Origin: Opitutia bacterium | GTDB lineage: Bacteria; Verrucomicrobiota; Verrucomicrobiia; Opitutales; UBA953 | Assembly (NCBI GenBank): GCA_947377865.1 | Contig: CANCHK010000003.1 | Location: forward strand, 29,961 to 93,960 | Length of the DNA stretch: 64,000 nucleotides | Direction of reading: 5' to 3' | Shown: piece by piece, positions 49,518 to 58,448 of the stretch | Position numbering within the stretch: position 1 is the stretch's first letter | Layout of the letters: the number at the start of each line of letters is the position of its first letter | The notes under the pieces: generated by a model | What the model was told of the DNA's origin: nothing | Database searches by the model: none | What the model saw: only the letters and a program-made list of their open reading frames with translations | Program-made: the position numbers and the translations under genes

Positions 49518-50501
49518 ATGCCCACCCTCCGTCTCCTAGCCCTCCTCACCGTGTGTTCCCTCGCCCAAGCCGCTGAAGTCAAATATGACTTCGTCCCCAA
49601 TTTCCTCGGCACGCCTCCCGGCAAGGCCCAAATCGGCAACGGCCACGGCGAGATCGCCGTCGACTCCGCCGGCCTCATCTACGTCAGCGTCCAGGAAAAG
49701 GACGCTGGCATCCAGGTCTACGGCAAGGACGGAAAGTTCATCAAGGCCCTCCCCCTCCCGATGTCGCTCCACGGTTTCGTCATCCGCCAGTCTGCCGAAG
49801 GCGAGTTCCTCTACGGCGCGGTGCTCGGCGAGCAGCGCTTCCTGAAGGCCAAGCTCGACGGCACGATCGTCATGGAGATCAAGACCGCCGCTTTCCCGGA
49901 AGCCCAGCGCAAGCAGAAGGGTGGCCTCAAGCTGACGAACTGCGACGTGTCCGCGAACGGCGACATCTACATCGTCGACGGCTACAACCAGAGCTGGATC
50001 TTCCAGTTCGATAAGGCCGGCGCCTTCAAGAAGGTCTTCGGCGGCCCTGGCGCCCCTTACGGCTTCAAGAATACCCACAAGATCTTCGTCGATAACCGCT
50101 TCTCGCCGGCCCGCCTGCTCTGCCTCGACCGCGGCAACAACCGCATGCTGTATCTCGACCTCGAGGGCAACAACCCTCAGGTCATCGCCGACAAGGATCT
50201 CCGCAATCCGTCCTCGGCCTCGTTCCATGGCGACCTGATGTGTGTCGCGGAGATCGCCGGCCGCGTTTCGGTGTGGAACAAGGAAGGCCAGATGGTCGCC
50301 TCCCTCGGCGTCAATGACCGCATCGCCGATGACAAGGAAAAGGGCATCAAGAAGGAAACCAACACCCCCCGAGTGCCTCCGGCCGAGTGGCGCGAAGGCA
50401 TCGTGACCTCGCCCCACGGCATCACCTTCGACCTCGACGGCAACATACTCGAGACCGAGTGGAATCAGTTCGGTCGCGTATTACGCTGGAATCGCAAGTG
50501 A
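49518..50501 (+). CDS. Exported NHL-like beta-propeller protein
   Basis: This 327-residue protein has signal peptide MPTLRLLALLTVCSLAQA. It shows repeated propeller strands such as HGEIAVDSAGLIYVSV, NCDVSANGDIYIVDGYNQSWIFQF, ARLLCLDRGNNRMLYLDL and SPHGITFDLDGNILETEWNQFGRVLRW. This resembles NHL/6-bladed propellers of the peptidyl-amidating enzyme lyase type. No catalytic role can be assigned; similar proteins are common in PVC exported sets. Its stop overlaps the next gene as GTGA, so the two are coupled. Confidence 0.78.
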   Translation: MPTLRLLALLTVCSLAQAAEVKYDFVPNFLGTPPGKAQIGNGHGEIAVDSAGLIYVSVQEKDAGIQVYGKDGKFIKALPLPMSLHGFVIRQSAEGEFLYGAVLGEQRFLKAKLDGTIVMEIKTAAFPEAQRKQKGGLKLTNCDVSANGDIYIVDGYNQSWIFQFDKAGAFKKVFGGPGAPYGFKNTHKIFVDNRFSPARLLCLDRGNNRMLYLDLEGNNPQVIADKDLRNPSSASFHGDLMCVAEIAGRVSVWNKEGQMVASLGVNDRIADDKEKGIKKETNTPRVPPAEWREGIVTSPHGITFDLDGNILETEWNQFGRVLRWNRK

Positions 50502-51124
50502 GCCGCGCACTGCGCCAGCTGGTAGTAACCTGGGGAGCCCTTGTGCTCCCCTTGTTCGTCTGCGCCCATAACGGCGAATTCCTTCTGGCGAAGATGACCC
50601 TCCGCGCCGACGGCACCTGCGCCCTGCGGGTGACAGTGGACACGGAAGCAAACTTCAACATCCAGGACCGCGCGCAGCTCGCCAAGGCCGCCGAAGGACT
50701 CTTCCTCCTTTCCTCCGGCAAGGAGACGACGACGCTCACGAAGGTCGCAGGCGAGCCGACCTTTTTCGCCGAGACGAAGCTCGATCCGGCCGCCCCGCTT
50801 GGCCACACGGCCGAGGAGATGGCCAAATCTTACAAACTTGAAGTCGCCGAATGGAACTGGACGCCCGATTCGCCGAAGTTCGTGCTGCGCCTCCCTGAAC
50901 TGAGCCCGCATACGGTCGTGCTTTGGCTCAACGATGAGACGAAGCCGGCCGCCAAACCGCGATGGGTGATGATGATCGCCGAAGACGAATCCCCCCTGAT
51001 TGTCGCAGCCGAACCGGCGCCCAGCGACCGCACCGGAAAAATATTCGCGCTCGTCGCATTACTTGCGCTCAGCTTGTTGGCGGCCTTCTTCGCCCGCCGG
51101 ATTGTCGCAAAAAGGCTAGGCTGA
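50498..51124 (+). CDS. Membrane-anchored exported protein of unknown function
   Basis: This is a 208-residue protein that I do not recognise by family. GTG 50498 overlaps the preceding stop (GTGA); the longer open frame upstream is a shadow of the propeller gene. An N-terminal hydrophobic signal (LVVTWGALVLPLFVCA) and a C-terminal transmembrane helix (IFALVALLALSLLAAFFA), followed by a basic end (RRIVAKRLG), frame a soluble domain of about 140 residues. This predicts a periplasmic domain anchored in the inner membrane. The coupling suggests it works with the propeller protein. Confidence 0.6.
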   Translation: MSRALRQLVVTWGALVLPLFVCAHNGEFLLAKMTLRADGTCALRVTVDTEANFNIQDRAQLAKAAEGLFLLSSGKETTTLTKVAGEPTFFAETKLDPAAPLGHTAEEMAKSYKLEVAEWNWTPDSPKFVLRLPELSPHTVVLWLNDETKPAAKPRWVMMIAEDESPLIVAAEPAPSDRTGKIFALVALLALSLLAAFFARRIVAKRLG

Positions 51125-51898
51125 TCAGGCCAGCACCGCTTCGACGAAGCCGGCCCGCGCCTCGAAATGCGGGTTGTGTCCGCTGTCGGGCAGCGTGATG
51201 ACGTCGGCCCGCGGGAAATGCTCACGGATCGTCGCGACATCTTCGTCGCGGATGTAATTCGATTTACCGCCACGCAGGAAACGCGTCGGGCCGTCCCAGA
51301 TTTCACCTTCGGCCAGCGGATTGCCGAGGATCTCAGGCAAAGAATTTGTCAGGGCCTCGCGATTCACGGTCCAGCGCCAACGGCCTTCGGTATCCTGCCC
51401 CAGGTTGGTGAGGATGAACTGGCGCATACCCCATTCGGGTACCTGCGCGGCAAGCTTCTCCTCGGCGTCCTTACGGGATTTCACAGCGGTGAGATCCAGC
51501 GCGTTCATCGCCGCGAATTCGACGCGGACGCGATCGGAATAGGTGCGCGGGGCGATGTCCACGACGGTGAGGCGCGCGACGAGATCAGGGCGGTCCATCA
51601 CGAGGCGCATCGCGGCCTTACCGCCCATGCTGTGCCCGACGAGGTGCACCGGGCCGAGCGAGATTCCTTCCAGCATCGCGATGACATCCTGAGCCAAGGC
51701 GGCATAGGAGCAGTCCGCCGCCCAAGGCGAGGAGCCATGATTACGCAGATCCGGCGCCAGCACGCGATGGCCGCGCTCGGCGAGCGCCACGCCCGCGGAC
51801 TGCCAGTTGCGCGACGAACCAAGCAGGCCGTGCAGCACCACGAGCGGCGTGCCGGAACCGCCGAGTTCGCGGACAATCAATGGAAGCGGTGCAGGCAC
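51125..51898 (-). CDS. Alpha/beta hydrolase, YbfF-like esterase
   Basis: This 257-residue cytoplasmic hydrolase has an oxyanion segment VVLHGLLGSSRNW, APDLRNHGSS, the nucleophile elbow VGHSMGGKAAM and a C-terminal histidine in LPDSGHNPHFE. This pattern matches the YbfF / 2-succinyl-6-hydroxy-cyclohexadiene-like esterase group rather than secreted carbohydrate esterases, and there is no signal peptide. The start is GTG 51898; I see no in-frame ATG giving a better N-terminus. It converges on the membrane-anchored protein gene, with its stop adjacent to that gene's. Confidence 0.82.
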   Translation of the reverse strand: MPAPLPLIVRELGGSGTPLVVLHGLLGSSRNWQSAGVALAERGHRVLAPDLRNHGSSPWAADCSYAALAQDVIAMLEGISLGPVHLVGHSMGGKAAMRLVMDRPDLVARLTVVDIAPRTYSDRVRVEFAAMNALDLTAVKSRKDAEEKLAAQVPEWGMRQFILTNLGQDTEGRWRWTVNREALTNSLPEILGNPLAEGEIWDGPTRFLRGGKSNYIRDEDVATIREHFPRADVITLPDSGHNPHFEARAGFVEAVLA

Positions 51899-51991
51899 GG
51901 GAGATGGCCAAGGTGGAGGCGCTGGGCCCGAGGTCGAACCATTTTCCCGCAGAGGTCTTGAACAACGTCAGACTGGCCCTATGAAGTCCGC

Positions 51992-53044
51992 ATGCTCTCT
52001 CGTCTGCTCCCCCTGCTCGCCTGCGTCGCTTCAGCTTTCGCCGCCATCGAAGTCGTAAAGCTCCCTGGAGCCGAAGATCTGCACGAGCCCTTCAGCATCA
52101 CCTTCGACGCCAAGGGCGACGCTTACGGCGTAGAATTCCAGCCTGCGAACCGCATCTTCCATATCCATGACGGCAAAATCGATTACATCTCCGGCGTGAA
52201 GTGGAACAGCATGGGCAAGACCCCAAAACTCCCCGCCCCCGCCAAACTCCTAGATCTTTCGCCGGCCGTCTACAACGGCATGCACGACATCTCCATCGCG
52301 CCGGACGGCTCGATTTACGCCTCGGACAGTTTCCAGCACCGCATCATCCGCCTCGACCCCAAGACGCAGGTCACGACGGTCTTCGCCGGCACGGGTAAGT
52401 CCGGCTTCGCCGGCGACGGCGGCCCGGCCGACCAGGCGCAGTTCAACATCCCGATGTGCGGCGTGATCGACCCTTCTGGCAAATTCATGGTCATCGCCGA
52501 CATCGGCAATAACCGTGTACGGCGTATCGACCTCGCGACGAAGGTGATCACGACTATCGCCGGCAACGGCAAGAAAGGCCTCCCGAAGGAGGGTGACGAT
52601 GCGCTGCACACGCCGATGGGCGACGTGCGTGCCGCCTGCACCGCCAAGGATGGCACGGTCTACGCGCTGCTCCGCGGCGGCCACGCACTCGTCGCGATCA
52701 AGGACGGGAAGGTCAGCGTGGTGGTGAATAAATCCGGCAAAGCCGGTCCCGCCACCGACGGCCCGGCGGTCGACGCGCACATGAACGGCCCGAAATACGT
52801 GACGATGGACGCCAAGGGCAACGTGCTCATCCTCGACACGGAGAACCATTGCCTCCGCCTCTTTGACCCGGTGAAGCAGACCATTCGCACCATCGTCGGC
52901 AACGGCAAGAAGGGCTCCGCAGTCGGCGCGGATTGGGCCGGCACGCAGCTCAATCGCCCGCACGGCGCCCGCATCGGGCCAGACGGTCGCCTCTACGTCA
53001 CGGATACGGAAAATAACCGAATCCTCATCGGTCCGGCCCCTTAA
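51992..53044 (+). CDS. Exported NHL-repeat beta-propeller protein
   Basis: This 350-residue protein has a signal peptide (MLSRLLPLLACVASAFA) and clear NHL repeats with the recurring phrases VFAGTGKSGFAGDGGPADQAQFN, IADIGNNRVRRIDLATKVITTIAGNGKKG, LILDTENHCLRLFDPVKQTIRTIVGNG and LYVTDTENNRILIGP. These are typical of the abundant extracellular NHL proteins in PVC and Acidobacteriota genomes. It probably acts as a binding platform in the periplasm or outside; no catalytic domain is attached. It is a second, only distantly similar propeller to the one at 49518. The G-rich 83-base gap after it leads into dapA. Confidence 0.85.
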   Translation: MLSRLLPLLACVASAFAAIEVVKLPGAEDLHEPFSITFDAKGDAYGVEFQPANRIFHIHDGKIDYISGVKWNSMGKTPKLPAPAKLLDLSPAVYNGMHDISIAPDGSIYASDSFQHRIIRLDPKTQVTTVFAGTGKSGFAGDGGPADQAQFNIPMCGVIDPSGKFMVIADIGNNRVRRIDLATKVITTIAGNGKKGLPKEGDDALHTPMGDVRAACTAKDGTVYALLRGGHALVAIKDGKVSVVVNKSGKAGPATDGPAVDAHMNGPKYVTMDAKGNVLILDTENHCLRLFDPVKQTIRTIVGNGKKGSAVGADWAGTQLNRPHGARIGPDGRLYVTDTENNRILIGPAP

Positions 53045-53127
53045 GCGGGGTGCAGACTGCTGGGCGGGGTTTTTGGGTTTGTCTCTTTCGGCAGGGGGCG
53101 GTTGGTTCTGGGGTCCAATCCAGCCCA

Positions 53128-54060
53128 ATGTCTTCGACCGGTTCCAACTCCTCTCGCCGTCCCTTCGGCCCCCGCGCTTTCGTGGGAGCCCATACGGCCT
53201 TGGTCACCCCCTTCCTTAACGGTGCGGTGGCCTGGGATGACCTGAAGAAGCTGGTCGAATTCCAGATCACGGAGGGCATCGACGGTCTGGTCGCCGTCGG
53301 TACCACCGGCGAATCCCCCACCCTCGACTACGACGAGCACGTCGAAGTCATCCGTAAGACCGTCGAGTACGCCGCTGGCCGCGTCCCGGTCATGGCCGGC
53401 ACGGGCTCCAATGCCACAACCGAAGCGCTCGACCTCACCAAGCGCGCCGACGAAGCCGGCGCCGACGCGTTCCTGCTCGTCGCCCCGTATTATAACAAGC
53501 CCAGCCAGGAAGGCCTGTTCCGCCACTTCGCCCTGCTCGCCGAGTCCACCGCGAAGCCGATCATCCTTTATTCCATCCCAGGACGCTGCGGTATCGAGAT
53601 TACCGTCGAGACCACCCTGCGCCTCCGCCAGAAGTACCCAAACATCATCGGCATCAAGGAAGCCGGCGGTCAGGTCGACAAGGCCGCGCGTCTCGTGCGC
53701 GAGTCCGATCCGGAATTCATCGTCCTCAGCGGCGACGACTCCCTGACCCTGCCCTTCGCCGAAGTCGGCGGCCAGGGCATCATCTCCGTCGCTTCGAACC
53801 TCATCCCGGGCCCGGTGGCCAAGCTCGCCCAGCTCGCACGCACGAAGCAGTTCGCCGAAGCGAAGGTGCTGCATGATAAGCTCGCCGACATCTTCAAGAC
53901 CCTATTCGTCGAACCGAATCCGGTTCCGGTGAAGCATTGCATGATGCGTGCCGGCATCATCCGTTCGGACGAAGTCCGCCTGCCCCTTTGCGAGATGTCT
54001 GAAGCCAACCGCCTTCTCGTCGAGAAGGTCGCCGACGCCACCCTCGCCTCCCTCCGATGA
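53128..54060 (+). CDS. dapA: 4-hydroxy-tetrahydrodipicolinate synthase
   Basis: This enzyme condenses pyruvate with aspartate semialdehyde, the first committed step to diaminopimelate and lysine. The 310 residues include VTPF, the GTTGESPTL phosphate-like loop, VAPYYNKPSQEGLFRHF, the Tyr of LYSIPGRCG and the Schiff-base lysine in IIGIKEAGG. YSIPGR replaces the usual YNVPGR. ATG 53128 is preceded by non-homologous open sequence, which is discarded. It overlaps dapB by ATGA, giving a two-gene lysine/peptidoglycan-precursor operon. Confidence 0.95.
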   Translation: MSSTGSNSSRRPFGPRAFVGAHTALVTPFLNGAVAWDDLKKLVEFQITEGIDGLVAVGTTGESPTLDYDEHVEVIRKTVEYAAGRVPVMAGTGSNATTEALDLTKRADEAGADAFLLVAPYYNKPSQEGLFRHFALLAESTAKPIILYSIPGRCGIEITVETTLRLRQKYPNIIGIKEAGGQVDKAARLVRESDPEFIVLSGDDSLTLPFAEVGGQGIISVASNLIPGPVAKLAQLARTKQFAEAKVLHDKLADIFKTLFVEPNPVPVKHCMMRAGIIRSDEVRLPLCEMSEANRLLVEKVADATLASLR

Positions 54061-54800
54061 GCCAGCCCATCCGCATTCTCCTCAATGGTGCCAAGGGCCG
54101 CATGGGCCTTGCCATCGTCAACGTGGCAGCCTCCGAGAAGGCCGTCATCGCCGCCGGCGTCGACCAGAGCGACAACCTCGCCGCTCATATCGGCGCCGCC
54201 GACGTGGTCATCGACTTCTCGTTCCACTCCGCGACCCTCGCCGTCGCGCAGCTCTGCGCCCAGCACAAGAAGCCGCTCGTGATCGGCACCACTGGCCACA
54301 CCGCGGAAGAGAAGGCTGCGATTACCGCCGCCATCAAGGGCCTCCCGGTCGTCTGGGCTGGCAATTACTCCGTGGGCGTCACACTCCTCAACGCGCTCGT
54401 CCGCCAGGCCGCCCGTTCACTCGCCGACGCCGGACGCTGGGACGTGGAAGTGCTTGAGATGCACCACCGCCTCAAGAAGGACGCACCCTCCGGCACCGCC
54501 GAGACGCTCCTCAAGATTCTCCTCGAAGAACGCAAGCTCGCCAAGGATGCCCTCAAGCACGGTCGCGACGGCCTCGTCGGCGAACGCCCGCTCGATGAGA
54601 TCGGCGTGCACGCCATCCGCGGCGGCGACGTCGTGGGCGACCACACGGTCCTCTTTGCCGCCGAAGGCGAACGCCTCGAACTCACACACAAGGCCTCCAA
54701 CCGCGAGATCTTCGCGCGTGGCGCCGTCCGCGCCGCCCGCTGGCTGAATAGCCAGCCCGCCGGCCTGTACGGCATGGAAGATGTTCTCGGACTGAAGTAA
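54057..54800 (+). CDS. dapB: 4-hydroxy-tetrahydrodipicolinate reductase
   Basis: DapB reduces the DapA product with NAD(P)H. The 247 residues show the nucleotide-binding NGAKGRMG (N-terminal), IDFSFHSATL, VIGTTGHTAEE, GNYSVGVTLLN, the substrate loop EMHHRLKKDAPSGTA with the active-site His and Lys, and HAIRGGDVVGDHTVLFA. All are diagnostic. Its first codon overlaps the stop of dapA. No terminator is obvious, and a repeat-rich region follows. Confidence 0.96.
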   Translation: MSQPIRILLNGAKGRMGLAIVNVAASEKAVIAAGVDQSDNLAAHIGAADVVIDFSFHSATLAVAQLCAQHKKPLVIGTTGHTAEEKAAITAAIKGLPVVWAGNYSVGVTLLNALVRQAARSLADAGRWDVEVLEMHHRLKKDAPSGTAETLLKILLEERKLAKDALKHGRDGLVGERPLDEIGVHAIRGGDVVGDHTVLFAAEGERLELTHKASNREIFARGAVRAARWLNSQPAGLYGMEDVLGLK

Positions 54801-54861
54801 CGGTCAGGGGGCAAGCTGGCACGGTGACACGTGGGCAAGGGGACGATGCAGCGTTGCCTTG

Positions 54862-55192
54862 GGTAGGGTCGGGTCCGCGTCACGACAGTGCTGCATCGAG
54901 GTAGGGACAGTACCACGTGCTGTCCTAACATGTTCTTATCAGGTGGCGGGAAAGATACAGAGGAACTCAAAGGGAAACCGGAGACCCGATGATTGGCTGG
55001 GGATTCATGCCCCAAGCTAACATTCCGGTCTCCGGTCTCCCTTTGTATTATGCATCGATTGCATCGGGTAGGGATGCGATTGCCATCGCATCCGTTCGAG
55101 ACCGAAACCGAATGTCGTCGGGTCTTAGCCAAAATCGGGTGAGGTATCCATTCGCCGAAGCGAACGGACGTGATGGCAATCACGTCCCTACC
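54862..55192. repeat. Repeat cluster downstream of dapB
   Basis: The 492-base gap between dapB and ruvA has no gene. It holds two GGTAGGG units (54862-54887, matching 8212 and 11381; and 54900-54925 with stem GGACAG / CTGTCC). A complete CTCAAAGGGAAACCGG element lies at 54966-55045. An inverted pair of GGTAGGG palindromes (55067-55093 and 55166-55192) is the mirror image of the pair at 9709-9834. Confidence 0.85.
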
Positions 55193-55292
55193 TTAATTCC
55201 CTCTGGGCAACGGGCCAACCGATCAACGGGTCAACTTTGTATTCCCCTTGTCCACGTGTCACCGTGCCCACTTGCCCCCTCGCGAGGGCGCC

Positions 55293-55895
55293 TCACCGCC
55301 CGAGCGCCGCTTTCACCAACTGATCGGCGGTGGCACCAGCGCCGAGCTTGGTCAGCGCGGTGCGCACGCCCTTATCGGCGTCGACGGGCTTGAAGCCGAG
55401 CGCAATGAGCGCGGCAACGGCATCCGTCGCAGGCGTAGGTTGGGCGGAGACGATCGACGCGGCGGCCGCAGGCGCGGCACCGGGACCATCGAGTCCGACC
55501 TTATCCTTGAGTTCCATGACGAGACGCTCGGCGGTCTTCTTACCGATACCCGGGCACTGGGAAAGCAACGCGACATCACCTCGCAGGATTGCGTCGCGCA
55601 GGATCGGCAGCGCAAGACGGCTAAGGATGTTCAGCGCCATCTTGGGCCCGACGCCGGACACCTTCTCGACGAGTAATTTGAAGAACTCGCGTTCCTCGGC
55701 GATGGCGAAGCCGTAGAGGGCCTGGCCGTCTTCGCGGAAGACGTGATGGATGAGCAGGAAGACCTCCGCGCCCAACTTCGGCAGGCGCTCCGCGGTCGTG
55801 ACGGGGACATTAACCTCGTAGCCCACGCCCGACGACTCGATGACGACGCGCAAGACGCCGGCTTCGATGAGTTTGCCGCGAAGGGAGACGATCAT
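55293..55895 (-). CDS. ruvA: Holliday junction branch migration protein RuvA
   Basis: RuvA binds four-way junctions and loads the RuvB motor during recombination repair. The 200-residue length is typical. The OB-like domain I begins MIVSLRGKLIEAG. Domain II holds two helix-hairpin-helix motifs (VSGVGPKMALNIL and CPGIGKKTAERLVMEL). A short Ala/Pro linker precedes domain III (AVAALIALGFKPVDADKGV), which contacts RuvB. It lies 30 bases after the rlmI-like gene and is the last of three minus-strand genes. ruvB and ruvC are not in the window. Confidence 0.95.
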   Translation of the reverse strand: MIVSLRGKLIEAGVLRVVIESSGVGYEVNVPVTTAERLPKLGAEVFLLIHHVFREDGQALYGFAIAEEREFFKLLVEKVSGVGPKMALNILSRLALPILRDAILRGDVALLSQCPGIGKKTAERLVMELKDKVGLDGPGAAPAAAASIVSAQPTPATDAVAALIALGFKPVDADKGVRTALTKLGAGATADQLVKAALGR

Positions 55896-55925
55896 GGTGC
55901 GATGAAAGCGGAAGCGGCTCGGGAG

Positions 55926-57080
55926 TTAAGCCCGAATCTCAATGATGAAGCCCTTGAGATAACGGCTCTCGGGGAAGTTCAGCAGCACCGGGTGGTCAGC
56001 GGGCTGCGAGGTACGCTCGAGCACAACGGCCTCGCGGCGGGCATCCGAAGCGGCGTCTTCGATGACCTCGAGGTACATCTCTTCCGAGACGCGATGCGAA
56101 CAGGAGTAGGTCGCCAAGATACCACCCGGGGCGAGCAGGCGGAGGGCGCGGAGGTTTAACTCCTTGTAACCGCGGAGGGCACCGTCGACAGCGTCCTTGC
56201 TGCGAGCGAAGGGTGGCGGATCGAGGATAATGAGGTCGAAGGAGGCTTCGCGGTGTTCCGTGAACCAATCGAAGACATTGGCGACTTCGAACGAGGCGGT
56301 GAGTCCGTTGCGTTCGGCGGCTGAGCGAGCGGCGGCGATGGCGTCCTCGGACTGGTCGAGGCCGAGCACGCTGGTGGCGCCGGCCTTGGCGCAGGCGAGG
56401 CCGAAGCCGCCCTGATTGCAGAAGGCGTCGAGCACGCGGCGACCCTTGGCGAGCTTCGCGACGTTCTGATGCTGGTCGAGCTGGTCGAGATAGGTGCCGG
56501 TCTTCTGTCCACCCATCAGGTCGATGAGCACCTGCACGCCGCCGACTTCCATCCACGAAGGCTCAAGCGGCTTGCCCGAGACCGTGCGGATTTCCTGGCG
56601 CAGGCCCTCGAGCTTGCGCGTCGAGGCGTCGTTACGCAGGACAATCTCGCGTGGCTTCAGTAGGCGCTGCAGTACGTCGATGATTGTGGCCAGGCGGCGA
56701 TCCATACCGCAGGTCAGGGCCTGAATTGTGATGAGGTCGTTATAGCGGTCGACCACCAGGCCGGGGAGGCTGTCGGCTTCGGACCAGATGAGACGACAGA
56801 CCGGCTTGCCCGCGCGGCGGTTAACCGAAGCCGTGACGAGTTCTTCGAGCAGCGGCCCGTCCAGGGTGATTGGACGGCGCGAGTAGCGGCGCCACGCGAT
56901 CTGCGACTTTCCGTTCCACAGGCCAGCGCCGAGGCAGCGGCCCTTAAGGTCGGTCAGTTCGACGCAATCGCCGTCGACCGGCGGCTCGCCGACGAACTCG
57001 ACTTCACCGAGGAAGGCCCAGGGGTGACCCCGGAGTGCGCGCACGGGACGTCCGGGGCGGATACGAATAGCTCTAAGCAT
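55926..57080 (-). CDS. rlmI: 23S rRNA methyltransferase, RlmI-like (PUA plus class I methyltransferase)
   Basis: This 384-residue protein has an N-terminal PUA domain (RPVRALRGHPWAFLGEVEFV) and a class I SAM domain. Motifs include VLDAFCNQGGFGLACAKAGA (SAM site), the LGLDQSEDAI acidic strand, LIILDPPPFARSKD (motif IV) and ATYSCSHRVS with the cysteine that in RlmI-type m5C enzymes is catalytic. It fits RlmI/RlmK-L-like rRNA cytosine-5 methyltransferases; the precise target base is inferred. The start lies 3 bases after the lptG stop, and ruvA follows. Confidence 0.88.
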   Translation of the reverse strand: MLRAIRIRPGRPVRALRGHPWAFLGEVEFVGEPPVDGDCVELTDLKGRCLGAGLWNGKSQIAWRRYSRRPITLDGPLLEELVTASVNRRAGKPVCRLIWSEADSLPGLVVDRYNDLITIQALTCGMDRRLATIIDVLQRLLKPREIVLRNDASTRKLEGLRQEIRTVSGKPLEPSWMEVGGVQVLIDLMGGQKTGTYLDQLDQHQNVAKLAKGRRVLDAFCNQGGFGLACAKAGATSVLGLDQSEDAIAAARSAAERNGLTASFEVANVFDWFTEHREASFDLIILDPPPFARSKDAVDGALRGYKELNLRALRLLAPGGILATYSCSHRVSEEMYLEVIEDAASDARREAVVLERTSQPADHPVLLNFPESRYLKGFIIEIRA

Positions 57081-57083
57081 GGA

Positions 57084-58205
57084 TTAATTGACGGCCCTCA
57101 GTTTCGGGATGACCCAGGCCGCGGCGAGAACGACTGGAATCCAGGCTGCGATCATCGGCGGTAAAGCGCCGCTCTCGCCGAAGGCGGAGCAGAACGAGGA
57201 GAGGAAGTAGAAGGCGAGGAAGAGGCCGAAGGTCTTGGCGACGCCCACCATCGGGCTGATGCGACCCGCGCGGACCGAGAACGGGATAGCGACAGCGACG
57301 ACCACGAGGCAGATGGCTGGCGCGGAGAGGATGGCATGATAACGCATCGCGTAGGCCGCGTTCTGTCCTCCAGGATTGGAGCCGGCCTGCTCGACGAATC
57401 GGGAGACCTCGCGGAGCGAAAGGGTGTCAGGCTCCTTAGTGGAGTAGAACATCACCTCTGGATCATCATCGTAATCTGGCAGCACCAGCTCCTTGAAGTG
57501 GGGCTGGGCCATCAGCGAACCCGTGAGCGGATCGAACCTCATGTCGCGTCCTTCACGGAAGGTCCAGCGCCAGCCAAGGGCGGTCTTACGGAATTCGGCG
57601 AAGCGGGCCGTCACGCAGCGTACCTCACGATTATTCTCATCGAAGGAATGTACAATCACCTCGAAAGCCTGACCGGTGGAAAGTCCGAGACTGGAAATCA
57701 GCCATAGGCGCCGAGCCTTTGAATTCTCGAAAGACACGGAAGATGCCTGCCCCTTCGGGATGGTCGCGCCGCCCTTGGATTTGAGGGCGGCGAACTGGGC
57801 TTCCTCGACGAGGCTGTTCTGCGCTTCGAGCGCGTCGGGCACCAGTACAGCGTTAAGGAGGGCCAGCAGACCGGCCAACAGGAGGCCGATTGCCCAGAGC
57901 GGAGCCGTCAGTCGCCACATGCCGATGCCGGCCGCGCGGGCCGCGGAGATCTCCTGATTGCGGTTCATGTTCGCGAGCACGAAGATGACCGAAATCAGCA
58001 GGGAGACCGGGATCAACATCGACAGGTTCTTGACGACGCTGAGGAAAAGGTAGCCCAAGATGGTACCGATCGAGGCACCCCAGCCCAGGAAGTCAGGAAT
58101 CCAGTTATATCCCTCGGAAAGCAGCAGCAATCCCATGAAACTGAGCAGCGAAAGGGCGAAGACCTTGGCCCATTCGGCGAGGATATAGCGGTCAAGGATG
58201 CGCAC
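57084..58205 (-). CDS. LPS export permease LptG/LptF family
   Basis: This 373-residue YjgP/YjgQ-family permease is an inner-membrane component of the lipopolysaccharide exporter. Three N-terminal helices precede a periplasmic jelly-roll (about residues 110-270), followed by three C-terminal helices. Conserved phrases are RILDRYILAEWAKVFALSLLSFMGL, SRNQEISAxRAAG-like NRNQEISAARAAGIGM and IPFSVRAGRISPMVGVAKTFGLFLAFYF. GTG 58205 is the likely start; the long open frame upstream is not homologous. Only one such gene is present here; its partner must be elsewhere. It heads the lptG-rlmI-ruvA run. Confidence 0.85.
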   Translation of the reverse strand: MRILDRYILAEWAKVFALSLLSFMGLLLLSEGYNWIPDFLGWGASIGTILGYLFLSVVKNLSMLIPVSLLISVIFVLANMNRNQEISAARAAGIGMWRLTAPLWAIGLLLAGLLALLNAVLVPDALEAQNSLVEEAQFAALKSKGGATIPKGQASSVSFENSKARRLWLISSLGLSTGQAFEVIVHSFDENNREVRCVTARFAEFRKTALGWRWTFREGRDMRFDPLTGSLMAQPHFKELVLPDYDDDPEVMFYSTKEPDTLSLREVSRFVEQAGSNPGGQNAAYAMRYHAILSAPAICLVVVAVAIPFSVRAGRISPMVGVAKTFGLFLAFYFLSSFCSAFGESGALPPMIAAWIPVVLAAAWVIPKLRAVN

Positions 58206-58448
58206 TGCCCGGAATGACACCAACGGTCGGCTTTCCAGCAACCCCAAACCAAGCCCGGGCGTCCGTTTCCGTCGATTAAGCGGATTATTCCGCCGAGGCG
58301 GAACGGGCGCCCAATCGGAGATTGAAACCACCCGTCGCGGCGGCTGTCTCAATGATGCTAATACCAGCCCAAGCGGTGGTCGTATACTACAACCCGCCCA
58401 ACGCCCCCGACCATTCCTCCGTCGGGCTCCTCCTGCTAAAATCTCCCC
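58206..58448. other. Divergent intergenic region between the lptG-like and PSCyt genes
   Basis: No gene or tract-type repeat is seen. The notable feature is the perfect palindrome TTCCGCCGAGGCGGAA at 58288-58303, which could be an operator for either divergent gene. The last 60 bases before the PSCyt start are C/T-rich and lack a Shine-Dalgarno sequence. Confidence 0.45.

Noticed and set aside
53050..53127. N-terminal extension of DapA by 26 codons
   Set aside because: The residues have no similarity to DapA, and the G-rich sequence is better read as a leader.
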